This document shows positions 38,065-46,217 of a stretch of DNA of 64,000 bases, piece by piece. The notes beneath the pieces were generated by a model that saw only the letters and a list, made by a program, of their open reading frames with translations, was not told the DNA's origin and searched no databases. A program made the position numbers and the translations under genes. Each line of letters begins with the position of its first letter. Position 1 is the stretch's first letter. Source of the DNA: Enterococcus florum. Its GTDB lineage: Bacteria; Bacillota; Bacilli; Lactobacillales; Enterococcaceae. The DNA lies in assembly GCF_004309355.1 (NCBI RefSeq), contig NZ_BJCC01000001.1, forward strand, positions 1-64,000. The letters are read 5' to 3'.

Positions 38065-38721
38065 TTAAGAATGACTTTGCTTTAAATTTTTGGTAAGTTT
38101 TTCAACTTTGGTTTTTCTATAGTCAAAACCAAGCTCTTGCATTAACATTTCCCAACTTTTGTTCATCTGACGCATAATAGTTGAAGGTGAGGGAATGATT
38201 GATTTGTCATAACTCTTTTCAAATTCAGTTCTTGATAGACTTTCAGTTAAACCTAATCGATTAATTTCATCATAAATAAGTTTTAACAATTCAAAATCAG
38301 TATACTTATCCGAATCTTTCTCCTGTTTAAATAGATAATTTAAATCACCAAATCGTTTTTTTAGTGTAGATAGTGAGGGCATACCTCTTCCAACAATCAC
38401 TTTTTCATATTTTCTTTGGGAGCAAATTCTATTTTCTTTTACAAATTCTTTAACCATTTGCTCAAGATCAGAATTATTAATAGCGTTCCATCGATATCTA
38501 TCATAAGGCTTTTTCCCCAAGGTTAGTAAAAGGTTATCCCACGATTTAAATCGTGTGTTAATAAACCATGTGCTAGGAACTGCATGTGGTTGTTCATTGA
38601 GTTTACTTTGATATTGTCTTACTGATTGAATTTCGTTCTTATTGATGAACTCTTGAATGATCCCCAAAAGTTGAAAATCATTCATTTCCTTCCATACTAT
38701 ACGTTTATCATTTGCTTGCAT
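38065..38721 (-). CDS. HNHr-like repeat protein of element 2, unknown role
   Basis: 218 residues, homologous along its length to the element 1 protein at 28931-29584 (shared blocks WKEMNDFQLLGII, MPSLSTLKKRFGDL, IPSPSTIM). It has the same three degenerate homing-endonuclease-associated repeats and no nuclease motif. AAAGGAGA precedes the ATG. It lies next to the attachment site at the end opposite the integrase. A structural or recombination role at element ends is inferred from conservation of position. Confidence 0.7.
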   Translation of the reverse strand: MQANDKRIVWKEMNDFQLLGIIQEFINKNEIQSVRQYQSKLNEQPHAVPSTWFINTRFKSWDNLLLTLGKKPYDRYRWNAINNSDLEQMVKEFVKENRICSQRKYEKVIVGRGMPSLSTLKKRFGDLNYLFKQEKDSDKYTDFELLKLIYDEINRLGLTESLSRTEFEKSYDKSIIPSPSTIMRQMNKSWEMLMQELGFDYRKTKVEKLTKNLKQSHS

Positions 38722-38982
38722 TTAATTAGCTCTCCTTTGAAAGTACTTATAAGAAGCCTGCAATATTTGCTTTTGTGCAACTGAGTTTGCTGCAATGGTT
38801 TTTCTTTCCGATTTGAGCAACCACAACTTCAAAGATGCACAATTCGGTAATCGTTTTGGTATTTTAGGAATGGCTTTTGTAGTCAGTCCAACCCCTTAAT
38901 TTATTCCATTTTTGACTACACAGGTAGTCAAAGTGGGAAAATCTAAGGGAATTTGAGAAAAATTTCGATTTTTAGAAAAAAA
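38722..38982. other. HNHr-side end of element 2
   Basis: No gene. It contains TTTGACTAC (38911-38919) and its perfect inverse GTAGTCAAA (38924-38932), and GGTAATCGTTTTGGTA near 38850, both shared with element 1. These are candidate arm-type integrase sites. Confidence 0.55.
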
Positions 38983-39074
38983 GAGCAAAAGAAAAAGTCC
39001 TTGATTACCAAGGACTTTCGCAGGTTGTACTTCAACAGGAAGTCTAAAAACTTGCCTATCTTCTGATTTCTTTG
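38983..39074. repeat. att3: attachment site inside the rplS 3' end
   Basis: The 20-base core (39055-39074) overlaps the last five codons and the stop of rplS. The remaining bases hold a terminator hairpin (AAAGTCCTTG/CAAGGACTTT) that now ends the rplS transcript. It matches att1 at 90 of 92 positions. Confidence 0.92.
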
Positions 39075-39403
39075 ATACGCGCTGCTTTTCCGTGTAATGC
39101 ACGTAGGTAGTACAATTTTGCACGACGTACTTTACCGTAGCGAACAACTTCGATTTTAGCAACACGTGGTGTGTGCAATGGGAAAGTACGTTCCACACCG
39201 ACACCGTTAGAGATTTTACGTACTGTGTAAGTTTCGCTGATGCCAGCTCCACGGCGTTTGATGACTACGCCTTCGAATAACTGGATACGTTCGCGAGTTC
39301 CTTCGACAACTTTCGCGTGAACACGTACAGTGTCCCCAGGACGAAATGCAGGAATATCCTGACGTAATTGATCTTGTGTTAGTTCTTGAATCAATGGATT
39401 CAT
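39056..39403 (-). CDS. rplS: 50S ribosomal protein L19
   Basis: 115 residues, the standard length, starting [20 protein letters not shown] with [20 protein letters not shown] and ending [11 protein letters not shown]. Structural protein of the large subunit at the subunit interface. Start at 39403 is the family start; upstream in-frame codons lack ribosome binding site spacing. Element 2 is joined at its last codons, but the att core restores the coding sequence, so the protein is intact. An L19-leader-like RNA precedes it. Confidence 0.98.
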   Translation of the reverse strand: MNPLIQELTQDQLRQDIPAFRPGDTVRVHAKVVEGTRERIQLFEGVVIKRRGAGISETYTVRKISNGVGVERTFPLHTPRVAKIEVVRYGKVRRAKLYYLRALHGKAARIKEIRR

Positions 39404-39418
39404 TTTTATCATTCTCCT

Positions 39419-39490
39419 TATTCCCAAACATTCTTAAGGCCTTGCCCCAGCGGAACATCGTAATAGTTGAGAGCTTTACACTCACCAAAA
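39419..39490 (-). ncRNA. L19 leader-like mRNA structure
   Basis: The rplS 5' untranslated region holds GTTCCGCTGGGGCAAGGCC (39438-39456 on the minus strand), which I recognise as the conserved part of the Firmicute L19 leader. It would bind L19 and repress rplS autogenously. A covariance model search is needed to fix the ends. Confidence 0.6.
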
Positions 39491-39544
39491 CATTCTAACA
39501 CAATTAAAATGCATCTGTAAAGAAGATTTTCTTGTCATCTGTGA

Positions 39545-40813
39545 TTAATTGACGACCCTGATAGCTATTTCTTCTTTTTGATTCGTTGCATAATCTTTTG
39601 CCTGTGCCTCGATTTCTTGCAGATCGTCTTCAGATGCGTCTTTGCGCAGAGTGATTTCGACGATTCCTTCTACTTTACCCTCTTTTGTCTCGGTATCACG
39701 CAGGGTCACACTGCTGATTCGGTTTGGGAAATCGGTAAATAGATTGCGTTTAATCTGATCCATGTTTTCTCTGAGCGCATCGTCTTCGATCGGATTGTTC
39801 AAGCGTTGTGTCTCTGTCTGCGAGCCGCGGCCTTGGTTTCGCTCTTCGAAATAGCGGTCGATCTCCTGCAATGTCAACGAGTCGCTATCTGCAACTTGCT
39901 GCACCACCAGCTTATAATCGGTTAGTTTGTAGTCCTTCAGTTTATTCTGCAGGTCGGTCAACTGTTCCGCGCTCAATTCTGAACCGATCGTATCTACGAC
40001 GATTTCTCGATCCTCGGCATCAACGGTTTGACTCAGCACATAATATTGAGCAAATTCACTGGTCACAAATTGTTTTGCATTTTGCTCTGCCACCTGTTTT
40101 TGAACTAAAAATTTTGCCGAATACAAACTTGGCAGCAGCACCAAAACGGCAACAACGATCATCAAGTAGTTCCGCTTTTTTTCCTCCTGTGATTTAACCA
40201 CTTTGCGTTTGGAGACCTGCAAGATCTGTACCACGATAAATGCAGTGATCACGATACAGGAGACATTGACCAGAAAAAGATAGCCCGCTCCTAAAAAATA
40301 AGACAGATTCTGTTCATAAATGCCATACCCCATCACACACAATGGCGGCATCAAGGTGGTAGCAATCGCCACACCGGGTACGATATTATTGGGTTCTTTT
40401 TTTCGAGCACCAATCATTCCCGCAACACCACCGAAGATCGCAATGATCGCATCCCAAATCGTCGGCTGTGTTCGAGATAAGATCTCGCTGCTGGCATAGG
40501 TGATCGGAGACAATAAAAAATAGATCGCTGCAGCCAAAATCGCAAAGCCCGCTTCTATCAGCAACAGCTTCAGAGCTTTTCCAGTCAAGATGGAATCAAA
40601 CGTAGCCAAGCCCATCCCCAGCCCTTGAACAGGAGCCATGATCGGTGAAATCAGCATGGCGCCGATCACCACGGGCTGCGAATTCATATTCAACCCGATA
40701 GAAGCGATTACAATCGCGCAAACTAGGATAAAGATGTTTTCTTTTTTAGGATAAATGCCATCATAGATTTTATCGTACAGCTCCTGGTTGGTTAAAACCG
40801 AGGAATCCTCCAT
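39545..40813 (-). CDS. DUF389-family membrane protein
   Basis: 422 residues. About six membrane spans in the N-terminal half (including NSQPVVIGAMLISPIMAPVQ and GVAIATTLMPPLCVMGYG, the DUF389 core) are followed by a soluble C-terminal domain of about 200 residues. Biochemical function of the family is unknown. It lies between trmD and rplS in the same direction, an unusual place, and is preceded by a terminator after trmD. Confidence 0.88.
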   Translation of the reverse strand: MEDSSVLTNQELYDKIYDGIYPKKENIFILVCAIVIASIGLNMNSQPVVIGAMLISPIMAPVQGLGMGLATFDSILTGKALKLLLIEAGFAILAAAIYFLLSPITYASSEILSRTQPTIWDAIIAIFGGVAGMIGARKKEPNNIVPGVAIATTLMPPLCVMGYGIYEQNLSYFLGAGYLFLVNVSCIVITAFIVVQILQVSKRKVVKSQEEKKRNYLMIVVAVLVLLPSLYSAKFLVQKQVAEQNAKQFVTSEFAQYYVLSQTVDAEDREIVVDTIGSELSAEQLTDLQNKLKDYKLTDYKLVVQQVADSDSLTLQEIDRYFEERNQGRGSQTETQRLNNPIEDDALRENMDQIKRNLFTDFPNRISSVTLRDTETKEGKVEGIVEITLRKDASEDDLQEIEAQAKDYATNQKEEIAIRVVN

Positions 40814-40845
40814 ACGCCATCGCTCCTTTTTCTTTTTATTCTAGC

Positions 40846-40893
40846 AAAAAAGCCCGACTGACTAAAACAATATGCTAGTCAGTCGCGCTTTTA
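40846..40893 (-). terminator. Terminator after trmD
   Basis: CGACTGACTA (40855-40864) and TAGTCAGTCG (40876-40885) form a perfect stem flanked by AAAAAAGC and GCTTTT. Confidence 0.85.
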
Positions 40894-41631
40894 TTCTTGT
40901 TCTTCGTGTTTGATCTCCGTTAAAAGCTTGCTCATTTCTGGCGTCAGATCGACCTGTGCCAACATGTCTGGTCGCCTCAAATACGTCCGGCGTAATGATT
41001 CCTTCAGCTGCCATTCTTCGATCAGCCGATGATGGCCATTGGTTAACACTTCGGGCACGGACAGACCATTGAACTCAGCTGGCCGGGTATACTGCGGGTG
41101 CTCCAGCAAACCGGTGGAATGAGAATCGGTTTTGGCTGAAGTCTGATTGCCGAGAACCTCCGGCAGCAGTCGAACAGTAGCATCGATCATCACCATCGCC
41201 CCCAGCTCTCCGCCGGTCAGCACGTAATCTCCTAAAGAGACTTCGTCCGTCACAAGCGTCCGGATCCGTTCATCATACCCTTCATAATGACCGCAGATAA
41301 ACACCAGCTGCTCTTCATTCGCAAACTCTTCAGCCATTTTTTGATTGAAGGGCTTGCCGGCAGGATCTAGTAAGATCACCCGTTTCTGCTGGTCTCCCGT
41401 TTCTTGTTCGATTGCTTTCAAATTATCATAGATCGGCTGGACCTTCAGCAGCATGCCTGCCCCGCCGCCATAAGGATAGTCATCTACTTGCTTGTGCTTA
41501 TTGTCTGAATAGTCCCGAAAATTATGGACATTGATCTCCAACAGATCCTTCTCCACTGCCTTGCCAATGATTGACTCTCCCATCGGGCCTTCGAACATTC
41601 TTGGAAACAGGGTCAATACATCAATTCGCAT
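40891..41631 (-). CDS. trmD: tRNA (guanine-N1)-methyltransferase TrmD
   Basis: Methylates G37 of tRNAs to prevent frameshifting. 246 residues with the trefoil-knot AdoMet site ([23 protein letters not shown]) and [10 protein letters not shown]. Starts [15 protein letters not shown], the family start, overlapping the rimM end by eleven bases. Confidence 0.97.
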   Translation of the reverse strand: MRIDVLTLFPRMFEGPMGESIIGKAVEKDLLEINVHNFRDYSDNKHKQVDDYPYGGGAGMLLKVQPIYDNLKAIEQETGDQQKRVILLDPAGKPFNQKMAEEFANEEQLVFICGHYEGYDERIRTLVTDEVSLGDYVLTGGELGAMVMIDATVRLLPEVLGNQTSAKTDSHSTGLLEHPQYTRPAEFNGLSVPEVLTNGHHRLIEEWQLKESLRRTYLRRPDMLAQVDLTPEMSKLLTEIKHEEQE

Positions 41632-42145
41632 CGTCTATCAATCCTTCCGGGATCTCAACCCGAACCACTCCTGCATTCAAATCGATCTCCTGTACGACAG
41701 ATTCAATATAAGGAATCAATGCATCCTTTTTGCCTTTACGCTTAACAACCCAAACGTCGTTAGCTCCTGGTGATAGAATCTCTATGATCTCACCTAGTTC
41801 ACTCTCTTTTTCATCAATCACCTTCAGGCCAATGATCTCATGATAGTAGAACTCATTTTCACCCAATTCATCCAGCTGTTCTTCCGAAACCTTTAGCAAA
41901 CTGTCTCGAAAGGGCTCGACCTGATTGATCGTGGTATAGCCTTCAAAAGAAAGCAGGTCAAAATTTTTGTGCTTGCGATGACTGGCGATCGTCAACTTTA
42001 GCGGGGACTCTTTTTCCTTAAATAAATACAACAAGTTTCCGACTTGGTAACGTTCCTCAGGGAAATCGGTCTGTGAGATTACCCGAACTTCCCCACGAAT
42101 GCCGTGGGTATTGACAATCTTTCCAACTTTGTAATAATTGGTCAC
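41621..42145 (-). CDS. rimM: Ribosome maturation factor RimM
   Basis: 174 residues. Starts [22 protein letters not shown], the RimM signature, with a C-terminal PRC-barrel ([26 protein letters not shown]). Assists maturation of the 30S subunit head. Overlaps trmD and follows the lipoprotein gene by 15 bases. Confidence 0.97.
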   Translation of the reverse strand: MTNYYKVGKIVNTHGIRGEVRVISQTDFPEERYQVGNLLYLFKEKESPLKLTIASHRKHKNFDLLSFEGYTTINQVEPFRDSLLKVSEEQLDELGENEFYYHEIIGLKVIDEKESELGEIIEILSPGANDVWVVKRKGKKDALIPYIESVVQEIDLNAGVVRVEIPEGLIDDAN

Positions 42146-42160
42146 TTTTTTTCTCCTTCT

Positions 42161-42928
42161 TTATCGATTCATCGAAGCCGCCATGCGCAGGCTGCCCATC
42201 GGTTCGATATTTTTGGTTTTATAGACGACATTGTCTTTCTGCCAAACGACCATGTTGCGATCATACTCAAATCCATTGACTCGCAGGGTAACCTGGCCGA
42301 CGTCATGCGGGACTGGCAATTGTACTTTTTCCAAAAAAGCTGCCGCCTCTTTTGCTAGTGGAATCAGTTCTTTCTGGTCCTCATCTGACCGGATCAGAAA
42401 GTTCCACGCGTTCTTTTTCCAGTTCAAATAATCGCTGTCTTCCTCTTTTTGCTGCGTCGCTGTGATCGATGATCCAAGGTCGATTTTTTCCCCACTGGGA
42501 TCGTACGCCGGAGCTACCTCTTCACGCGCCGCTTCCTTCGAAGATAGGATCATGCGTTGAAATTGAGCGATTGGTTCCTTGTCAACCAAACGCGGGTCAT
42601 TCAGCGGGACTGGCTCTTCGACTAAGTAATAGAAAACAGTCAGCACACCATTGCTTTCAGTAGCAAACATGGCCAGTTGATTGTCGCTGTTCACTGCATT
42701 TGGCAGCGGAAAGGTTTCTTTTGGATAATAAGCCAGTAGCTCATCCATCGCAGTGTCCGTATCACTAGAGTCTGTACTCGAAGAAGATTGACTGGACGCC
42801 TTTGTCTGACTGATGGATTCTTCAGTTGAGGACGACGTGGTCGTGGTCGTCGTCGCCTGCTCTGCTCCTTGACAAGCTGTCAGAAGCAGCAGACTGGCCA
42901 ATAGCAAGAATATCTTCAAGGGCCTCAC
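42161..42928 (-). CDS. Lipoprotein of unknown function
   Basis: 255 residues. Signal peptide with lipobox LLLTAC (Cys about residue 19), then a Thr/Ser-rich linker and a soluble domain with no family I recognise (for example ESNGVLTVFYYLVEEPVPLND). It is exported and lipid-anchored. It stands between khpA and rimM, reading with rimM-trmD, and follows the khpA terminator. Confidence 0.85.
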   Translation of the reverse strand: MRPLKIFLLLASLLLLTACQGAEQATTTTTTSSSTEESISQTKASSQSSSSTDSSDTDTAMDELLAYYPKETFPLPNAVNSDNQLAMFATESNGVLTVFYYLVEEPVPLNDPRLVDKEPIAQFQRMILSSKEAAREEVAPAYDPSGEKIDLGSSITATQQKEEDSDYLNWKKNAWNFLIRSDEDQKELIPLAKEAAAFLEKVQLPVPHDVGQVTLRVNGFEYDRNMVVWQKDNVVYKTKNIEPMGSLRMAASMNR

Positions 42929-42960
42929 CTCCTGATAGTATTCTACCTTATCTAAACAGA

Positions 42961-42993
42961 AAAAACACCCGAATCTAACGATGCGAGTGTTTG
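42961..42993 (-). terminator. Terminator after khpA
   Basis: AAACACCCG (42964-42972) pairs with CGAGTGTTT (42985-42993), followed by A/T-run sequence in the minus direction. It closes the rpsP-khpA transcript. Confidence 0.75.
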
Positions 42994-42999
42994 ACTGAT

Positions 43000-43245
43000 C
43001 TATTTTCCGTCTACAATGTTCAGACGAACTTTTTTGGGACCTTCTGTGCGTACGCTGTAAACGATCGTACGAATGGCCTTAGCGACGCGTCCCTGTTTTC
43101 CAATGATTCGGCCGATATCTTCAGGTGCCACGGATAAGTTGTACTCGAAGAAATCTTTCGATTCATTGATTTCTAATTCCACTTCATCAGGTTTGGTAAC
43201 CAAAGGACGAACAATGGTTAACACAAGGTTTGATAAATCTTGCAT
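43000..43245 (-). CDS. khpA: KH-domain RNA-binding protein KhpA
   Basis: 81 residues, a single KH domain with GRIIGKQGRVAKAIRT (GxxG loop). Small RNA-binding protein linked to cell division and translation control in Firmicutes, normally with KhpB. It follows rpsP by 11 bases, the conserved arrangement. Confidence 0.95.
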   Translation of the reverse strand: MQDLSNLVLTIVRPLVTKPDEVELEINESKDFFEYNLSVAPEDIGRIIGKQGRVAKAIRTIVYSVRTEGPKKVRLNIVDGK

Positions 43246-43256
43246 AGTTGTCCACC

Positions 43257-43532
43257 TTATTTCTTAGTGAATTTAGCTTCATGATGTTTTTGCATGATAC
43301 CTTCTTTTGAAAGGATATTGCGGACTGTGTCAGAAGGTTGCGCACCTTTAGCTAACCAGCTTAAAACATCTTCCTCTTTTAAAACGACTTCTGCAGGGTC
43401 TTTCAAAGGATTGTAAGTACCTACAGTTTCGATAAAACGTCCATCACGAGGAGAACGAGAATCAGCAACAACGATACGGTAAAAAGGTTTCTTTTTAGAA
43501 CCCATACGTTTCAAGCGAATTTTAACTGCCAT
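43257..43532 (-). CDS. rpsP: 30S ribosomal protein S16
   Basis: 91 residues. Starts [26 protein letters not shown]-type sequence (family signature in the first 25 residues) and ends in a basic tail. First gene of the rpsP-khpA unit. Its usual neighbour ffh lies 6 kb away, behind an inserted block of genes on the other strand. Confidence 0.97.
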   Translation of the reverse strand: MAVKIRLKRMGSKKKPFYRIVVADSRSPRDGRFIETVGTYNPLKDPAEVVLKEEDVLSWLAKGAQPSDTVRNILSKEGIMQKHHEAKFTKK

Positions 43533-43706
43533 TGTATAAATACACCTCCATTTAATTAATCACAAGAGGTAGTGTATCACGCTTTTGAACAGCTGTAAAG
43601 AGTTTTTTCTTTACAGCTGTAAAAATTCTGCCGAGTCATATCATTTGTCAGCTTTACTTATTTTTTGTAAGATAAAAAGGTAAACAAAAACAAGGAGGAT
43701 TCAATC

Positions 43707-44261
43707 ATGACAAAAACAATCGGTATTTTCGTCGGAAGCTTGCGCAAGGACTCTTACAATAAACTTGTTGCTAAAAAATTCGCTGAGCTGCTTCCTGAAG
43801 GCTATGAAGCTAAATTCATCGAAATCGGCAACCTGCCTTTTTACAACGAAGACTTGGAAGTCGAAGGAAAGGTGCCTGAAGAATGGACGCGCTTCCGTGA
43901 AGAAGTCAAATCAGTAGATGGGGTTTACTTCGTAAGTCCGGAATACAATCGTTCAGTACCCGCAGTCTTAAAAAATGCACTAGATGTGGGATCTCGTCCC
44001 ATGGGCAGCAGTGTATGGGGCGGCAAACCAGGACTTGTCGTGACCGTTTCTCCTGGCGGACCTGGCGGCTTTGGTGCCAACCATCATCTGCGGCAATCTT
44101 TGGTGTTCCTAGACGTACCGACCCTGCAGCAACCAGAAGCTTACATTGGTGGGATCATGAATCTTGTAGACAAAGATGGAAATATTGCAGATAACACGGT
44201 CCAATTTTTCCAAATGATCACAGATAAATACATTCAATTTTTTGAAAAACTAACCAAATAA
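43707..44261 (+). CDS. NADPH-dependent FMN reductase family protein
   Basis: 184 residues, flavodoxin-like fold. IGIFVGSLRKDSYNKL (phosphate-binding loop for FMN) and SPEYNRSVPAVLKNALD are diagnostic. Likely a quinone or azo/FMN reductase. AAGGAGG precedes the ATG. Single-gene unit with its own terminator. Confidence 0.92.
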   Translation: MTKTIGIFVGSLRKDSYNKLVAKKFAELLPEGYEAKFIEIGNLPFYNEDLEVEGKVPEEWTRFREEVKSVDGVYFVSPEYNRSVPAVLKNALDVGSRPMGSSVWGGKPGLVVTVSPGGPGGFGANHHLRQSLVFLDVPTLQQPEAYIGGIMNLVDKDGNIADNTVQFFQMITDKYIQFFEKLTK

Positions 44262-44269
44262 CCCATTCA

Positions 44270-44314
44270 AACAGGCTGTCAGCGAAAAAGGCTGGCAACC
44301 TGTTTCTTTTTTTT
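44270..44314 (+). terminator. Terminator after the FMN reductase
   Basis: AACAGG...CAGC pairs with GCTG...CCTGTT (44270-44304), followed by a long T-run. Confidence 0.85.
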
Positions 44315-44344
44315 AGTATACTTAATGGTATTAGGAGGGATAAC

Positions 44345-45016
44345 ATGAAAGGTGTCGTATTTGATTTTAACGGAACCCTATTTCGCGATTCAGCTTACCA
44401 TGAGTCGGCCTGGCAAACATTCATCTCTCAGGAGACCGACCGAAAACTGACCAAAGAAGATTTTGAGTATCATATTCATGGGGTTAACAATCAATTTGCA
44501 TTGGAATATATTTTTCAGCGTTCCCTGCAGCTAGATGAGATGGAAGAGCTGGCAGAGCGCAAAGAGAAAATCTACCGTGACAACGTCCTTGCCTTGACAG
44601 ATGGCAATACGCTGATCAAGGGCGTCCCTGAATTATTGGACTTCTTACACGAAAAGCAGATACCAGTCAACATCGCGACGGCTTCGATGGAAGCCAATGT
44701 GCGGTTTTACTTTAACTTTTTCGATTTGGGGCGCTGGTTTGAGTATGACAAGGTAGTTTTTAACGACGGAACTGTCAAAAGCAAACCAGACCCTGATTTC
44801 TATGTGAAGGCCAGTAAAAACATTGCGATCGCTCCAAAAGACGTTGTGGTGTTTGAAGATTCCTACTCTGGGTTGAAAGCAGCTGAGAATGCGGGTGCTG
44901 GGAGAATCTTCGCGGTCACGACCGATGACAATCGCCCTGAACTAGAGGCGATTGATTTCGTCGATAAAGTGGTTGACGATTTTACGGATCCGGCAATTTA
45001 CGACTTATTTCACTAA
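44345..45016 (+). CDS. HAD-superfamily phosphatase
   Basis: 223 residues, beta-phosphoglucomutase-like subfamily. Motif I reads DFNGTL, with Asn in place of the second Asp of DxDGTL; motif II TAS, motif III KPDPDFY and motif IV VFEDSYSGLKAA are present. The Asn would alter the general acid/base, so specificity may be unusual. AGGAGG precedes the ATG. Confidence 0.9.
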   Translation: MKGVVFDFNGTLFRDSAYHESAWQTFISQETDRKLTKEDFEYHIHGVNNQFALEYIFQRSLQLDEMEELAERKEKIYRDNVLALTDGNTLIKGVPELLDFLHEKQIPVNIATASMEANVRFYFNFFDLGRWFEYDKVVFNDGTVKSKPDPDFYVKASKNIAIAPKDVVVFEDSYSGLKAAENAGAGRIFAVTTDDNRPELEAIDFVDKVVDDFTDPAIYDLFH

Positions 45017-45038
45017 ACTCATCCTCTGGGTGAGTTTT
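45015..45038 (+). terminator. Terminator after the HAD gene
   Basis: AAACTCA (45015-45021) and TGAGTTT (45031-45037), followed by T-run. Confidence 0.8.
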
Positions 45039-45045
45039 TTTGCGA

Positions 45046-45072
45046 AGAAAAAACCACGCGGATTGAGCGTGG
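45046..45072 (-). terminator. Terminator after tag
   Basis: CCACGC (45054-45059) and GCGTGG (45067-45072), followed by TTTTTT on the minus strand. Confidence 0.8.
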
Positions 45073-45081
45073 CAGAACGCT

Positions 45082-45651
45082 TTACAGCATCTGTTTGATT
45101 TCTTGGTATCGGAAGCAGTCGACTTCGTGATCATTGACAATCCCTACGGCCTGTAAAAAGGCATAGATCGTTGTACTGCCGACAAACTTAAATCCACGCT
45201 TTTTCAAATCTTTGGCGATTTCATCTGACAGTGCCGTTTTTGCAGGGACTTCTTCCATTGATTTTCGCTGACCATCGATGGGCTTTCCATCAACAAAGCC
45301 CCACAAATAAGCTGAAAAACTGCCAAATTCCTGTTGCAGCTTCATCACTTGCTTGGCATTCTCGATCGCGGCTTCGATTTTTCTACGGTTACGGATGATC
45401 CCAGCATTTTGCATCAACGCTTCAATTTTTTCCTCCCCGTATCCAGCCACTGTTTGCAAATCGAACGAATCATAAGCTTGATCAAAATTCGCTTCTTTGT
45501 TTAAAATCGTTTGCCAGCTTAATCCTGCTTGATTCATATCCAATACCAGCTTGCGAAACAAGCGTTGATCTTCTCTTTCCGGTACACCCCAAACGGCATC
45601 ATGATACTCCATCATATTCTGACTCGTTTGACCCCATGGACATCTATGCAT
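45082..45651 (-). CDS. tag: DNA-3-methyladenine glycosylase I
   Basis: Removes 3-methyladenine from alkylated DNA. 189 residues. The N-terminal Cys and late His/Cys residues of the zinc site are present (MHRCPWG; VNDHEVDCFRY), and YHDAVWGVP and GLSWQTIL are family motifs. Solitary gene. Confidence 0.95.
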   Translation of the reverse strand: MHRCPWGQTSQNMMEYHDAVWGVPEREDQRLFRKLVLDMNQAGLSWQTILNKEANFDQAYDSFDLQTVAGYGEEKIEALMQNAGIIRNRRKIEAAIENAKQVMKLQQEFGSFSAYLWGFVDGKPIDGQRKSMEEVPAKTALSDEIAKDLKKRGFKFVGSTTIYAFLQAVGIVNDHEVDCFRYQEIKQML

Positions 45652-45824
45652 TCCTAGTCACTCCTTTACTCTTCAAAACAAGAACATACATTCCCTTTTT
45701 GTTAGGATACCATTTCCAGAGTTAAAACGAAACATGAATCTTTCAATTTTCAAAAAAATCTTGTCTAACTCGTGTGTACTATGTATACTAGTACACGTAG
45801 ACACCTATGCAAAGGAGGCTCGTC

Positions 45825-46217
45825 ATGGTCACGATCAATAAAACAAGCAGCAAAGCGTATTATGAACAATTAGTTCTAGGCATCAAAGAAGATATTTTTC
45901 ATGGTCTCCTGCAGCCGGGTGATCAGATCCCTTCTGTTCGGGAGATGGCCAAGCAACTCTTGATGAATCCAAATACCGTCAGCAAAGCATATAAAGTCTT
46001 AGAGTCAGAAAATGTGCTGGTCACTGTGAAAGGCAAAGGCACCTTTGTCCGGGCGATCGATGACGCCCCTCGTGACGAAATGCGGATTAGAAAATTAAAA
46101 GAACAGCTGAGTGATCTCGTGATCGAAGCCAATCATCTGAAAGTCGATCGAAACGAATTGATTGCTTGGATCAAGGAACATGAAGCTTCATTGGGAGGAA
46201 AACCATATGATCATTAA
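45825..46217 (+). CDS. GntR-family regulator, YtrA type
   Basis: 130 residues. Winged helix (about 10-75, with LQPGDQIPSVREMAKQL and NPNTVSKAYKVLE) and a short dimerisation tail, as in YtrA repressors that control ABC exporters. Start at 45825 has AAAGGAGG upstream. Its end overlaps the ABC ATPase start by eleven bases, so it probably regulates its own operon. Confidence 0.92.
   Translation: MVTINKTSSKAYYEQLVLGIKEDIFHGLLQPGDQIPSVREMAKQLLMNPNTVSKAYKVLESENVLVTVKGKGTFVRAIDDAPRDEMRIRKLKEQLSDLVIEANHLKVDRNELIAWIKEHEASLGGKPYDH

Larger units (their letters stand above)
29922..39074. mobile_element. Integrative mobilizable element 2 (CRESS-like Rep plus TcpA)
   Basis: Bounded by att2 and att3 (3' end of rplS). 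It holds int, xis, rep, tcpA, several small genes, a membrane/surface protein pair, an Xre regulator and an HNHr-like repeat protein. It has a Rep-type relaxase candidate and a coupling protein but no secretion pore genes, which fits a mobilizable element. Confidence 0.85.

Noticed and set aside
15635-39074. CRISPR-like repeats
   Set aside because: The three repeats are 90-base att sites 9-14 kb apart with genes between, not a spacer array.
15707-39074. Self-transmissible conjugative elements (ICEs)
   Set aside because: No VirB4-, VirB6- or VirB1-like secretion genes occur in either element, so mobilizable elements are the better reading.
38896-39252. Minus-strand frame of 118 codons across the rplS end
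   Set aside because: It is a shadow of rplS and the att region, with no ribosome binding site of its own.
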